In this document: positions 23,938-33,522 of the stretch, one piece after another | Layout of the letters: each line of letters starts with the position of its first letter | Position numbering within the stretch: the first letter of the stretch is position 1 | NCBI RefSeq assembly: GCF_029227915.1 | Contig: NC_079889.1 | Coordinates: 9,302,001-9,366,000 of the forward strand | From: Hydractinia symbiolongicarpus | Lineage: Eukaryota > Cnidaria > Hydrozoa > Anthoathecata > Hydractiniidae | Length of the DNA: 64,000 bases | Direction: 5' to 3' | Notes under the pieces: model-generated | The model's input: only the letters and a program-made list of their open reading frames with translations | Database searches by the model: none | Told to the model about the DNA's origin: nothing | Made by a program: the position numbers and the translations under genes

Positions 23938-24464
23938 ATGGGAAATATGTGGACGGCCTCCACCGCTGTCATTGACAACCACATCCGGCAGCACTGCGTC
24001 GTCATGTATTCCACCACCATATGCAGTTACTGCACCAAAACCAAGCAACTTCTCTCCGAACTTAACATCGACTGTGACGTTGTTGAATTGAATTTGCTTA
24101 GTCCTTCCGATGGTGGACACGTTTCACAGGATTTAATTAAAAAAACAAACGTTCGCACGGTAGGTGTTTCATGTAGGCGATCACAACATTGTAGACATTC
24201 CTGGGGGTTAAATGAAAATATCTCTAGAGATGTTTCTGACGCGCCAGGTTTTAACAACTATCTGGTCTAGAACCTGCACAACTAGTTTACTCATAAAAGT
24301 CTGCTCAGAATTGCTTACTTTTTTAGGTTCCGCAAATATTCATCAATGGTGAATTTATTGGCGGTTACTCCGAAATAATGGCGTTAAAACAAGCCGGCTC
24401 TTTATTCGAAAGAATTTCGAAGTGTTCTAAACCTTGCTTCAAAGCAACAGAAACTTCCGGTTGA
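23938..24464 (+). CDS. GLRX2: Glutaredoxin, GLRX2-like (CSYC active site), two exons
   Basis: Glutaredoxins reduce protein or glutathione mixed disulfides using glutathione. The coding exons are 23938-24159 and 24327-24464, with GT/AG borders in phase 0, giving a protein of about 119 residues. Landmarks in order are CVVMYSTTICSYCTKTKQLL with the dithiol motif CSYC, VVELN, RT at the exon junction followed by VPQIFINGEFIGGYSE (the cis-proline TVP and the GG motif), and a short C-terminus with a second Cys pair (CSKPC). CSYC, rather than CPYC, is the motif of GLRX2, some members of which bind an iron-sulfur cluster. The N-terminus MGNMW lacks an obvious mitochondrial presequence. An AG at 23914-23915 suggests a 5' UTR intron just upstream. 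Confidence 0.92.
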
Positions 24465-25057
24465 TAAATGTTGTGTTTATCTGTTGGTTAAGCGTGGTTA
24501 CCCGCGGTTAGATGTGGTTGTGATTTTAACCAGCTTACGTACGGTCAAACGTCCGTTTTATTACAGTGGTTTCGAAGAGGGTTAAATTCTGGTATTTATT
24601 AGAAGTTTTAAAGGTTTTTCAACTAAGGCTATTTACAGGTGGTTTTTCGTGAAAGGAAAATGATCATCGTGAAAACGATATGTTGCTTGGACAGCACGTA
24701 GTAACAACATCTCACACATACGCGTCTCCTCTGTTGGTGGAGCTTGAACGAAATTTTATCGCCGCATTATATTCAAGAACGTACTATTGTATAAGAAACC
24801 GTTTAAACAGATGCGATGGAGTACTGTAGTCTTTGTTTTTCCCTCCTCCTCGTTGCATATGTTGATACATCACTAGAGAAGCGCGTGTGTAGTTTCCATG
24901 AAAATTGTTGCTAACGAGTTGTCTAATTGCGTTTACTGTGGACGTAAATATGTAAAAAGTTGATTATCAAAAGTAAAAATGTGATGATAATGTTGTCTAA
25001 AAGTGCTTTGATGTTTTTATTTATACTTTAATACCACTTTTCCACCAAAAATTGAGA

Positions 25058-25063
25058 AATAAA
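25058..25063 (+). terminator. Candidate poly(A) signal for the glutaredoxin gene
   Basis: AATAAA lies about 0.6 kb after the glutaredoxin stop and is followed by A-rich and T-rich sequence. No earlier canonical hexamer was noticed in that interval. Confidence 0.4.
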
Positions 25064-25127
25064 CAAAAAACAGAAAAAAGTTTTGTTTCAGAAAAAATTT
25101 TAACCAATACCGTAATGATCCGATTAA

Positions 25128-25500
25128 GCGCCCATCATTTTATTAAGCGCCCACCTCGAATAAGCGCCCAGGTAATTTCCTCAAAGTTCAATAAGCGCCC
25201 AGCACTTATTAAGCGCCCCCTTGAATAAGCATCAACCTGATAAAAGGGGGCGCTTAATCGAAAACTACCTTGAAGAACTCGGCGCTTATTGAAAATTTTA
25301 TTTTCTTATATTGAGAACCCTAGAAAGACTAAACTTCATTTTGTTACATCTTTTGTTCAGTTTTATTTTCAAGAAAGAAAAACAAAGTTGAAAATTAATG
25401 TTGTCTTTAAATTGTACAAAATTATGAAAAATTTATAAGCGCCCAGCATTTTCTAAGCGCCCATGCAAAATATCCAAAAATTTAATAAGCGCCCAGGTAA
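25128..25500. repeat. TTAAGCGCCC repeat cluster with internal palindrome
   Basis: Variants of (A)ATAAGCGCCC or ATTAAGCGCCC occur at least eight times between 25,130 and 25,500. One inverted arm (GGGGGCGCTTAA near 25,244) faces a TTAAGCGCCCCC near 25,208. A related TTAAGCGCC occurs at 32,295. It looks like a small palindromic or MITE-like repeat. The spacing is irregular, so it is not a simple tandem array. Confidence 0.7.
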
Positions 25501-26800
25501 GCAATTTATTGGTCATTCTATACTTTGTTTCCAGAGTTGTATTTGCTTATTTTTTTGAGCAAGTGAAAATTTGAAAACTAGCCCCGACACGAGACAGTAT
25601 TTTTAGGCGATAGTAACAAATTTAATTGACAAACAGTTCAACACATCTTTGCAACGATCTCTCCCACAACACTTAGAGATGAGCATAGTATTTTATGCAA
25701 ATCTGAAGGCAAGTAATGATGGATATAATTAAGATGGAATGGTCCTGTTTTCAACTTTAAAAGAAAAAATTGCATACATGCTTACAAAATGAAATGTACT
25801 GCGCAAGATTTGTACCATATACACTATAAAACTATAATCGTCTCTATTTATAAGCAACACAATAACTTAAGAATGAGATGATAGGTATTCGCAAGATAAC
25901 AAAAAAATAACAATTGAGAGGTTGACAGGAATCTTACTATAAAGAATTTTAAGAATAAAATATATGGGTCTAAATTTTCAAGTCTTGTTTCAACAAGACA
26001 TTTCATTACAACATAATGGCGTTATTAAGTTTCACTGCAACTTAAAGACATTAAATAATCAAACTATTATCCTGCCTCCGAGGAAAAGTATCAGAAACAA
26101 AGAGTCTCAAAAAGTAGACAGAACGGTAAAGGCTATACCAATCCGGTAAAACCATCCCTACCAGCTGTTGCTAAAGTGAGAAATATAACTGGGAATGCTG
26201 TAAGCAGCCCTGCCTGCTTATTAACTTTTTCTGTAAAGTTATGGTTAGAGAAATGAAGGATGTTGGGAAGAACGATGACTTTTGGAAGGTAGTGATCATG
26301 ATTGCTACGAAGCGTAGCAAGTATTGATTTAATACATCCGTTGTGAAACAGATGAAAATTTCAGGGATCGCGTCGACAGGCGGTTCTTGGTCCCCCCCCA
26401 AAAAAATTTTTTGCAGAAAAGTGTTTTTTTAAAAGAATTTTTTTTGACTTAAAAAGTTTTTTCTGTTCGAGTGTATTGTTAAAAAATTGAGTACGAAAAT
26501 ATAAAGTTCTACGAACTGTTATTTAATATTTATTTATCTTTTACGCAAGGTTGGCGCTGTCTGAAGAAAAAAAAAGTGTCGCAGACAAGGCTGTGCGAAA
26601 TCTTTTGGCTTCATTTTTAATGCGACATAAAGTAGGACTATAATATAAGCCAGTGGCGTACTTATCACGATTTAACACTACAATATTAACCAAGATGACA
26701 GCTTCAAAGAAACTGGGAAGAGACATAGGTGAATGTTTATCGGGGTGAAGCATTCTCTGTTGAGAATGAAATACGGATGTGATATAATAAATATTCACCT
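25500..26800. other. Spacer, no gene recognised
   Basis: AT-rich sequence without a supportable gene. A C-run followed by an A-run lies near 26,393-26,407. A short inverted pair, CATAGGTGAA near 26,725 and TTCACCTATG near 26,793, brackets about 80 bp. Confidence 0.4.
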
Positions 26801-26814
26801 ATGTATACATCTGA

Positions 26815-26921
26815 GTTCATCACAAACATATTGCAGCACGTAGTGTAGTGGGTTCGTCTGCGGCTCCCAGTTCTGGGGACCGCGGATCGAATCCCGCACA
26901 CGCAGTATGTTAGTGATGAAC
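26815..26921 (+). repeat. tRNA-like sequence nested inside a 20-bp inverted repeat
   Basis: GTTCATCACAAACATATTGC at 26815-26834 is the near-perfect complement of GCAGTATGTTAGTGATGAAC at 26902-26921. The ~67 bp between them look like a tRNA. There is an A-box-like TAGTGTAGTGGGTTCG and a B-box-like GGATCGAATCC. It could be a small tRNA-derived element or a tRNA pseudogene. A functional tRNA is unlikely because a clean acceptor/anticodon fold is not evident. Confidence 0.55.
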
Positions 26922-27429
26922 AAAGTAGTTCTTCTTCAATAAAACTGGAAATAGGTTGGATACAAGACTCAAATCAATTTTGATAAGCGTTTCTTTAGGC
27001 TTTTATATGTTTACTAAGTTGCTAGAAAGTTGAAAAAAATCATAAAAAATGTGTGGAATTCTTCACGTATTGCAAATAGTACAAAGAAGGCCTGGAAACA
27101 AGGTCGACAAGTGCGGCAGTAACTTTCAGCACAAATCATACAGATTATGCTCAGTGAACGTTCGATCAGATGCAGAAGTATACATTGTATTACATTCGAT
27201 CAGATACAGAAGCATGCCTTGTATGCTCAAAAGAAAAGAATGTTGAGAAGAAGAACATCAGTAATTTTTCTCTGTCTGTGCGTTGCTTTGTCTTTACATT
27301 ATTATCAAGGTATGGTAAAAGCTTCCTAGTGTCTTTGTCTTTGAAAATGCTTGTTTTGCACTTTTAAGAAAATCCGGTACAGTTGTGCGAATATATGTAA
27401 CGACATGAACAAAAGGGAAATTGAATGTA

Positions 27430-27613
27430 AAATCTCTTTAATAATAGCTGTATTTTGTCTGTGTGTCCGCGAAAGCCGCGTCCCGTAACGGAAACACGAA
27501 ATTTTTAAAATGTGCACCAATACCAAATGCAATATATTTTTGTCCACTTTGTTGCGACGGGTAAATTTAAAGGACGGGCGACCTCGTGGATTTTTCCACG
27601 GGCTAACGAATAG
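27430..27613 (+). mobile_element. Non-autonomous Helitron, 3' end fragment
   Basis: The 3' end has the hairpin CGTGGA-TTTT-TCCACG (degenerate at its outer base), followed by GCTAACGAATAG, close to a Helitron CTAG end. The body matches the inverted copy at 31089-31273, for example GTCCGCGAAAGCCGCGTCCC and CCGTAACGGAAACACGAAAT. The 5' end is not found. Confidence 0.65.
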
Positions 27614-27719
27614 TCTATATTATAATGCCCGTATACGACTGTCCGTCTGTCTGTCACGCAAAATGGTAGCTTAGCTGCGACGGGCGAACCCGTGGATTTT
27701 TCCACGGGCTAACGACTAG
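27614..27719 (+). mobile_element. Mini-Helitron, 106 bp, complete ends
   Basis: It starts with TC (TCTATATTATAATGCCCG) and ends in the hairpin CCCGTGGA-TTTT-TCCACGGG, then CTAACGA and CTAG at 27716-27719, followed by T. TC start, 3' hairpin and CTAG before T are Helitron hallmarks. It has almost the same sequence as 33411-33522. It begins immediately after the end of the Helitron fragment at 27430-27613, so two Helitron ends are joined head to tail. Confidence 0.8.
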
Positions 27720-28385
27720 TAATCTATATTATACCAAGCAGGGTTCAAAGGTTTCAAGATTCTCATACACAAAGCTCATTGTTTTTTATATAAGAGTAAC
27801 AGATTGGAAGTTAAATATGCTGATCTTTTGAACGAATTATTAGTGAAAATTTTTTTATATGTTGTTAACCGCCAAGCGTTGTATGTGTTTTGCGGAAGAT
27901 CAACGCAGCTCTATTATGATTTGGTGGAAATACTTTTAAGTTTGGTAACTTAGTTGAGGCTTGGCATGTTTTAAAGGTGTTCTTAATTTGATAAACTAAG
28001 TTCTGAGAAAAATAATCAACAAAATAATGATCACTTATACAGGCCCAACTAAGAAAACAATAGCCCATATAGAAGACTACCCTCATCCCTCCACTTTTTA
28101 GGGCGTGCTACAAATTCTCGATAAAAAGAGGCTAATAGTTTGCAGGTTATGATGAAAAGTTTAATACGGTTTAATATCCTTGATCCACACACTTTTGAAA
28201 TGTCATTACAACACCAAATGATCGAGGTACGGATTATCGAGGTAGGAATAATGAAGCTGCAGACAATCCAGAAAGTGCATATTCGTTATTGTTCCAAAGT
28301 TGGCACCTTCAATTTTTAGTCTAAATGCAGGGGATTGTAATTGTAGATGAATGTGTCGTCATCTAATAATGTTTTTCTTTTTTAG
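27720..28385 (+). other. Spacer or intron upstream of the glycosyltransferase-like exon
   Basis: No exon is recognised. The region ends in TCTTTTTTAG, a good splice acceptor. The gene that follows must have an upstream exon, because its last exon begins in phase 1. That exon may lie in or before this stretch. Confidence 0.4.
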
Positions 28386-29305
28386 CATTCATCAATATTT
28401 TCATATTTAACAGACAGCTTCTATATAAACGACAACAACAGCAGCAACAACAAGAATGTTTTAAGAACAGATTTGAAAACACTCTTCTTATCATAATCTT
28501 CAACTTCGGACTTTATGATCACATCCCACTCCTTAAAAAGCTGTACCAGACTACCTTTCCAAACATTGTGTTTTGCGGACCGACCATGTCGCATAATTTT
28601 ACCATTGTCACCGCTGATATTTACAATGGTTACTTTAGCTACCATTGCTTACCCATGATTATGCGTAATTATGCAAATTATGATAATTATTCTGGATATT
28701 TATTTATAAACGATGATGTGTTGTTAAACTTCTGGAATTTGCCAAGATTGGACACAAATGAAATCTGGGAAGGTCCAAAGAAGCCTATTAGTGTTGGTAC
28801 ATTTCACAGACCAGATCATTGGTATTGGTGGGGAAGCAGATGGGGATTAAAGAACTGTATAAAAACTTTAAATAAAACTCGAGTGTCGGGAGAAAATCAT
28901 GTTGCTGAATTTTATAACACTTTAAGAAAAAACAACAAGAATGGCCATAAACAATGCTACGGTGGCCGATCCGATGTATTTTACATACCGCGAAGATTTT
29001 TACACCAATTTGTGTACTTAGCCAAAATGTTTCGCAGTAGTGACGTATTTCTTGAAATTGCTGTTCCGACAATACTGCGCATGCTCGATAACCAGAGCAA
29101 ATTCCAACATCTTAAAGGCGTTTACTTACCTGGAAGGGCTGGAACCGAGCCAGTTGTTAATAGCAACTATCTATGGAGTGTGTATAATGCTGACCTAGAC
29201 TTTATACATCCAGTAAAACTTCACTACGGCGAAAATTCGACGAAAAATTATCTCATTCTTGAGACTTTTATTCAGCCAAAAATCAACAAACTTGTTCATT
29301 GTTAA
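28386..29305 (+). CDS. Putative glycosyltransferase-like protein, last exon (5' incomplete)
   Basis: The open frame runs from an acceptor at 28384-28385 to a TAA at 29303-29305, about 306 codons. It begins with a hydrophobic patch (FINIFIFN) and a Gln run from a CAA/CAG repeat, as expected just after a signal anchor. Landmarks are LLIIIFNFGLYDHIPLL, FPNIVFCGP, GYLFINDDVLLNFWN (an acidic DD motif like the metal-binding motif of glycosyltransferases), WYWWGSRWGL, IPRRFLHQFVYLAK and VFLEIAVPTILRML. It resembles uncharacterised eukaryotic proteins of the DUF288/STELLO kind, but I place it there only tentatively. No in-frame stop is present, so it looks functional. The first exon(s) were not found. 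Confidence 0.65.
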
Positions 29306-29730
29306 ACATTGTTGATTGTTTTTACTCTAACTTTTGCACAATTATTTGTGAACTATTCCAAAGAAACCAGACAACACCAACCTGGTACAAACGTCTTTGT
29401 CAAAAAGAGACAAAAGACTTTCGTTAGTAAGAACCTCTTGCTAACCATATAAAATTCGCTGAAGTTTGTGAGTAGTGTTGCAGTCATAAAAGGAGTATTT
29501 GTTATTATCCTACTATAGCTGACGATTTAAAAAGTAATTTGAAAGACGAACTTGTATACGTTGAAACAAGGCTGAGTATTTGGCTACGTAATCTGTAGTT
29601 TCACAAAAATCTTTTTTTTTTCCTCCCCAAGCCCCTTTTACCTTCCCAACGCCCCCCTTCCCTCCCCCACACCCACCCATTTGCTTTTTTAAAGTAAGTA
29701 AATGCAAAACAAACTTATATAAGAAACATA
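29306..29730. other. 3' flank, no gene
   Basis: Downstream of the glycosyltransferase-like exon is AT-rich DNA with a marked C/T-rich strand bias at 29,610-29,685. No product can be supported. Confidence 0.4.
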
Positions 29731-29804
29731 CAATGAAAGAAAAAGAAAAACATCGACATCATCCACGAAATCTTCATCAAGAGTGGAAACGTCGCATTAG
29801 AGAG

Positions 29805-29975
29805 TTCGTCGTCGAAGGTAGTCAGAGTTTCTTCGTCTCCGAAGGTAGTAAGAGTGTTGTCGTCGCCGAGGGTGGTAAAGGTTTCGTCGTCGCCGAGGGT
29901 AGTAAGGGCTTCGTCGTTGAATGTAATAAGGAATCTGTCGTTGTCGAAGGTAAGTGTTTTGTCGTCGTCGGTGAT
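29805..29975. repeat. Minisatellite with ~27-bp units, open in several frames
   Basis: Units such as TTCGTCGTCGCCGAGGGTAG recur about six times with a period near 27 bp. Because the period is a multiple of three, both strands stay open. The + frame 29733-30083 reads EGSKSVVVAEGGKGFVV units. One minus frame (29987-29715) reads TTLGDDETF-type acidic units, and another minus frame is Arg/Tyr-rich. I cannot decide whether any frame is a gene. The unit is GC-richer than its surroundings. Confidence 0.7.
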
Positions 29976-30692
29976 ATAAAGGACCATAATATTGTGCTCC
30001 GCGTCGGCGAGGATTTATCGTCCTCTTGTGTACGGGTAAATTCGTCATCAGGTATAATGCCGTCGCTTAGTAACTATTTTTAACCATGGACGTCGACCTG
30101 AACGTCGTTGATGTTCTGAGCGTCTCGTCCAAGCAATGGATCTAGGCCACCAAAGTTAATATTAAGCGACAATGAAGTTATCATTAGCTTAAGTATGACA
30201 CGAGAATGAAAAGAACAAAATAATTAAAAAAAGGCGTTCGCTTGCTGTCTTTTTTAAAATTTCGTTTCTTAACAGCAACCGTGTTCACAATTTTCAAACT
30301 AATGGAGTGGAGGCAATCGATTAGGGTTTGTAAATTTTTGCATTTGCATTCTTGTTGCTTCCCACCCTCTTTATGTGTTTATTCAACTTTACGATTTTTT
30401 TGCACTAAACAAATCTCATTATTCATTGCGGTCGATCTTCTTTAAATCCTTCATGTTTTACTTCAGATTTAGTGGGAGAAGGGCCTTAAATTAAAAAAAT
30501 GTGCAAGTATTAGCAGACAGGTGATAACTCAAGTTTGAAACCATTTGGTGTTGTAATGACTAATTTAACTAAATCAGTGCTGATAAAACAACCTCTATGT
30601 TTTATCAAGGAGGAGAAACATGGCATGGAAGAAATTGTAATGTAAAAGTTTACGTTATTTTAGCAGTTTCGCCTCCCCACTTTGAGGATGCA

Positions 30693-31054
30693 TTAAATTT
30701 TAAGAAAGAGATGATTCTCTTTACTTTTAACATCAGTCGTCTTCTGATCTTCTTCCTCCTCGTCATTATCTAAAACATCACCTAGCTTTTCTTCACAATA
30801 GAAGTCAAATGAAAACATAAAGAAGTGAAAAAAAATAAACAATGAAATAAGTCAGATAAGATATGGAAACAAATTGCAATCTTTTGAAATAATTGTTCCT
30901 AAGGTAACCTGTTGCCATGGTAACTTACTTACATCGTCATCATTATCAATATTACTGTTTTCATCACTTAATTCCGACTCATCATCAGATTCATCAACAG
31001 TATTATCAACCAACAGACCATCTTTAGTTTCCTTTGTTTGTTTGTTAGCTTTTG
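30693..31054 (-). CDS. Possible acidic C-terminal exons of an unknown gene
   Basis: On the minus strand an exon 31054-30933 (AG before it, GTAAGT after it) reads an acidic frame with VDESDDESELSDE and IDNDDD. A second block, 30785-30693, continues in phase as LGDVLDNDEEEEDQKTTDV and ends at TAA. The donor is excellent and both acceptors are weak. Acidic tails of this type occur in many nuclear proteins, so no function can be given. No upstream exons were recognised. Confidence 0.3.
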
Positions 31055-31088
31055 CTAAAACTTAAAGTTATATCTTTTAATAAAGAAA

Positions 31089-31273
31089 ATAGTCGTTAGC
31101 CCGTGGAAAAATCCACGGGGTCGCCCGTCCTTTAAATTAACCCGTTGCAACAAAGTGGACAGAAATATATCGCATTTGGTATTGATGCGCATTTTAAAAA
31201 TTTCGTGTTTCCGTTACGGGACACGGCTTTCGCGGACACACAGACAGACAGACGACGGCTATTATTAAAGAGA
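31089..31273 (-). mobile_element. Non-autonomous Helitron fragment, inverted copy
   Basis: Read on the minus strand this matches 27430-27613 through the same GTCCGCGAAAGCCG-type body and terminal hairpin. It ends in GCTAACGACTAT rather than CTAG, so the terminal base is mutated. Confidence 0.65.
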
Positions 31274-32160
31274 TTAATTTTCGTTCTTAAAGAGAAGACC
31301 TTAACTATCACCTTCTTCAGCCAGAAAGAAAGCTGAAAAACCCATTTTATGCAAAATTTTTGGGGCACAAAAGTGAATGAAGGGAACAAGTTATCATAGT
31401 CCTTAATTTTTACATGTAGCGTTATATTTTTGATAAAGATTTTTAAAATCATCCCCAAAGGAGATTGAACTGTTTCAAAGCAAAGTAAAGAAATTTGAGT
31501 CAAGAGAAAATGTTCCTTTAGTCGTCTGACAAATTTGTTCGAGTTTACGGTGGTATGTATCTGCCAAAAAAGCCGTGCCCGTTTTATTTTTTGTAATCAA
31601 GCGGATCCGCTCAATAATACTTTAAAATCGAGCAAAGCCGCTTAATAATACTTCAAAATGGCGAATCCGCTTAATAATGACTGACTTAAACTCAATAATG
31701 ACTGACTTAAACTAAATTTTGGGTTTCCACGTTTTCATACAGTAAAATTTTTCTGTCATAAACTCTCCACCCACATATATCTACTACATGTGCTTACACT
31801 CCACAAGAGATGACGCCACAAAGCAAGCAAAATAATAGACAAACAAGTGGTCCAACGAAAATTTTATCAGCTAGATGCTAGGGGGTGCTGCTTACACCTG
31901 CCCTATTTTTCTAAGTGTCAAAGTAAATTAAAATTACTTAATTAAATAAAATTCTGAAAATAAATATGTTTTATATTCTTCAGGACACAATGAAATCAAA
32001 GAAAGAGCCGGTAATGCCAGGCATAAGAACAATACACGTAAAGAATTGCATGTAAATTGTCTACTGTGCAAATTTTTGTACGTTCTGTATATTTTGTGTC
32101 TTATTTTGAAACAGACAGTACAAAAAGCTAGAACACAACATGAATACGAGAAGTATTGCA
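31274..32160. other. Spacer with short repeated phrases
   Basis: No gene is seen. Between 31,590 and 31,715, phrases such as GCTTAATAATACTT and AATAATGACTGACTTAAACT are repeated two or three times, which looks like a degraded small repeat. The rest is plain AT-rich DNA. Confidence 0.4.
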
Positions 32161-32562
32161 CAATAGACCTTTCCCGAATTTCCTAATTATGCTAAACTCA
32201 ATTAAAGAGGTCGATACTAAAAATGATTCTTATCCCTGAGTTCCTTAGCAAAAGGTAGAACAAGTTACCTAATTTCGTGAATATTTTTATTCATTAAGCG
32301 CCTTAATTTTGAGCTTAAAGTTACGGTCAAACACTTTATATAGCCGAGCTTCCTAAGAATAGCCTCGTTTTTTAAAAATAATTATTTTCTTTAAATCTAA
32401 ATAAAATCCAACCATAATATTATATTGCTTTAAAAACTTCATTTTTGTCATGATAATTTAATATTCTATCTGAATATCCTTATTGAAGAGCACAGAACCA
32501 TTATAAAATTCTGGACGACGTCATAATTATTACAATTTATAAAATTCGGGAAAGGCGTATTG
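32161..32562. mobile_element. MITE-like element with CAATA...CCTTTCCCGAATTT inverted ends
   Basis: It starts with CAATAGACCTTTCCCGAATT and ends with AAATTCGGGAAAGGCGTATTG, a terminal inverted repeat of about 22 bp with two mismatches. The ~400 bp between have no coding potential. The same terminus appears on repeat X at 39107 (inverted), 43833 and 63874. No clear target-site duplication is visible. Confidence 0.65.
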
Positions 32563-32804
32563 CGGTGTTTTTCAAACTCTCTGTTCCTTGCGACTTTGGT
32601 TGTAGCTATAAAACAGCTTTATAGTTTATGGCTTGAAAAATGCTATTTATGACAGAAACATAATCATCTAGTGAAGTTTGATGATAAATTCGGGAGTTAT
32701 ACATACTCCATGGGTACTATGCACAACAATCCTAATCCTCATGCACTTAACCCGTAAAAATGCATACTTCTCAATTTATTACATCATAGAGATATTATTA
32801 AAAG

Positions 32805-32880
32805 ATATAGTATAGTCTGATGAAGACCTCCAATACGAAGGTCGAAATAACTTGTGTTCTTTCGTGAGTTGAAAGAATTT
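32805..32880 (+). ncRNA. Hammerhead-like motif, possible Penelope-like remnant
   Basis: CTGATGA at 32817-32823 is followed by A, a 5-bp stem GACCT/AGGTC, and GAAA at 32844-32847. An AACTTGTG/CGTGAGTT pairing with wobbles follows. The order matches a hammerhead core, and the TTGCTATTTTTA after it recalls the end of the Penelope-like terminal repeat near 4,300. Stem I and a cleavage triplet are not evident. Confidence 0.3.
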
Positions 32881-33410
32881 TGCTATTTTTACATTTATGT
32901 AATTTTTTTGGCACTCTCGTATGTGTATAACGATCTTTTTCACAAAAAATAAAAAAACAATGCAACAACAAATTCTTGTGAAAGTCCTTTACTTGCGTTC
33001 TCCCTTTTTCATGTTGACTTTTGTAGTGTTCTGGCCTTCGTTATGTTATGAATTAAAAAACAGGTCTCAATTTTTCCGTATGCAAAAACACACCGCGAAT
33101 TTTAAATACATAAATTTCAATTTTTTTCTTATTGCAACATAAATTACGCATCAATACTTTTCGGTAACTTAAATTTAGTAATGTTGCTGTACAACTAGCT
33201 AGCTATGTCTAGCTTTTTTTCAAACAAATATTTCCACTAATATCGTCACTGCTAATATTCACATTTATTATATTCATTTCTACCAATTAATCCATGGAAA
33301 AAAAAACTACAGTATTAACTCTGTAAAACTTGTAACCAATTACTTCTCTCACATTCGTGTGCAATAAAAAAAGCTCACCACCTGTGCTGCTCTTAAAAAT
33401 ATTGTTATTA

Positions 33411-33522
33411 CTAGTCGTTAGCCCGTGGAAAAATCCACGGGTTCGCCCATTATGGACTGATTTTGCGTGACAGACAGAGAGACGGACAAACGGACAGACG
33501 TATAGGGGCATTATAATATAGA
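33411..33522 (-). mobile_element. Mini-Helitron, 112 bp, complete ends
   Basis: On the minus strand it begins TCTATATTATAATGCCCC at 33522 and ends with the CCCGTGGA-TTTT-TCCACGGG hairpin, CTAACGA and CTAG at 33411. The flanking bases on that strand are A before and T after, the canonical Helitron A/T insertion site. It pairs with the copy at 27614-27719. Confidence 0.85.

Noticed and set aside
23917-24257. Minus-strand ORFs over the glutaredoxin exon
   Set aside because: They are antisense shadows of the conserved CSYC-containing exon.
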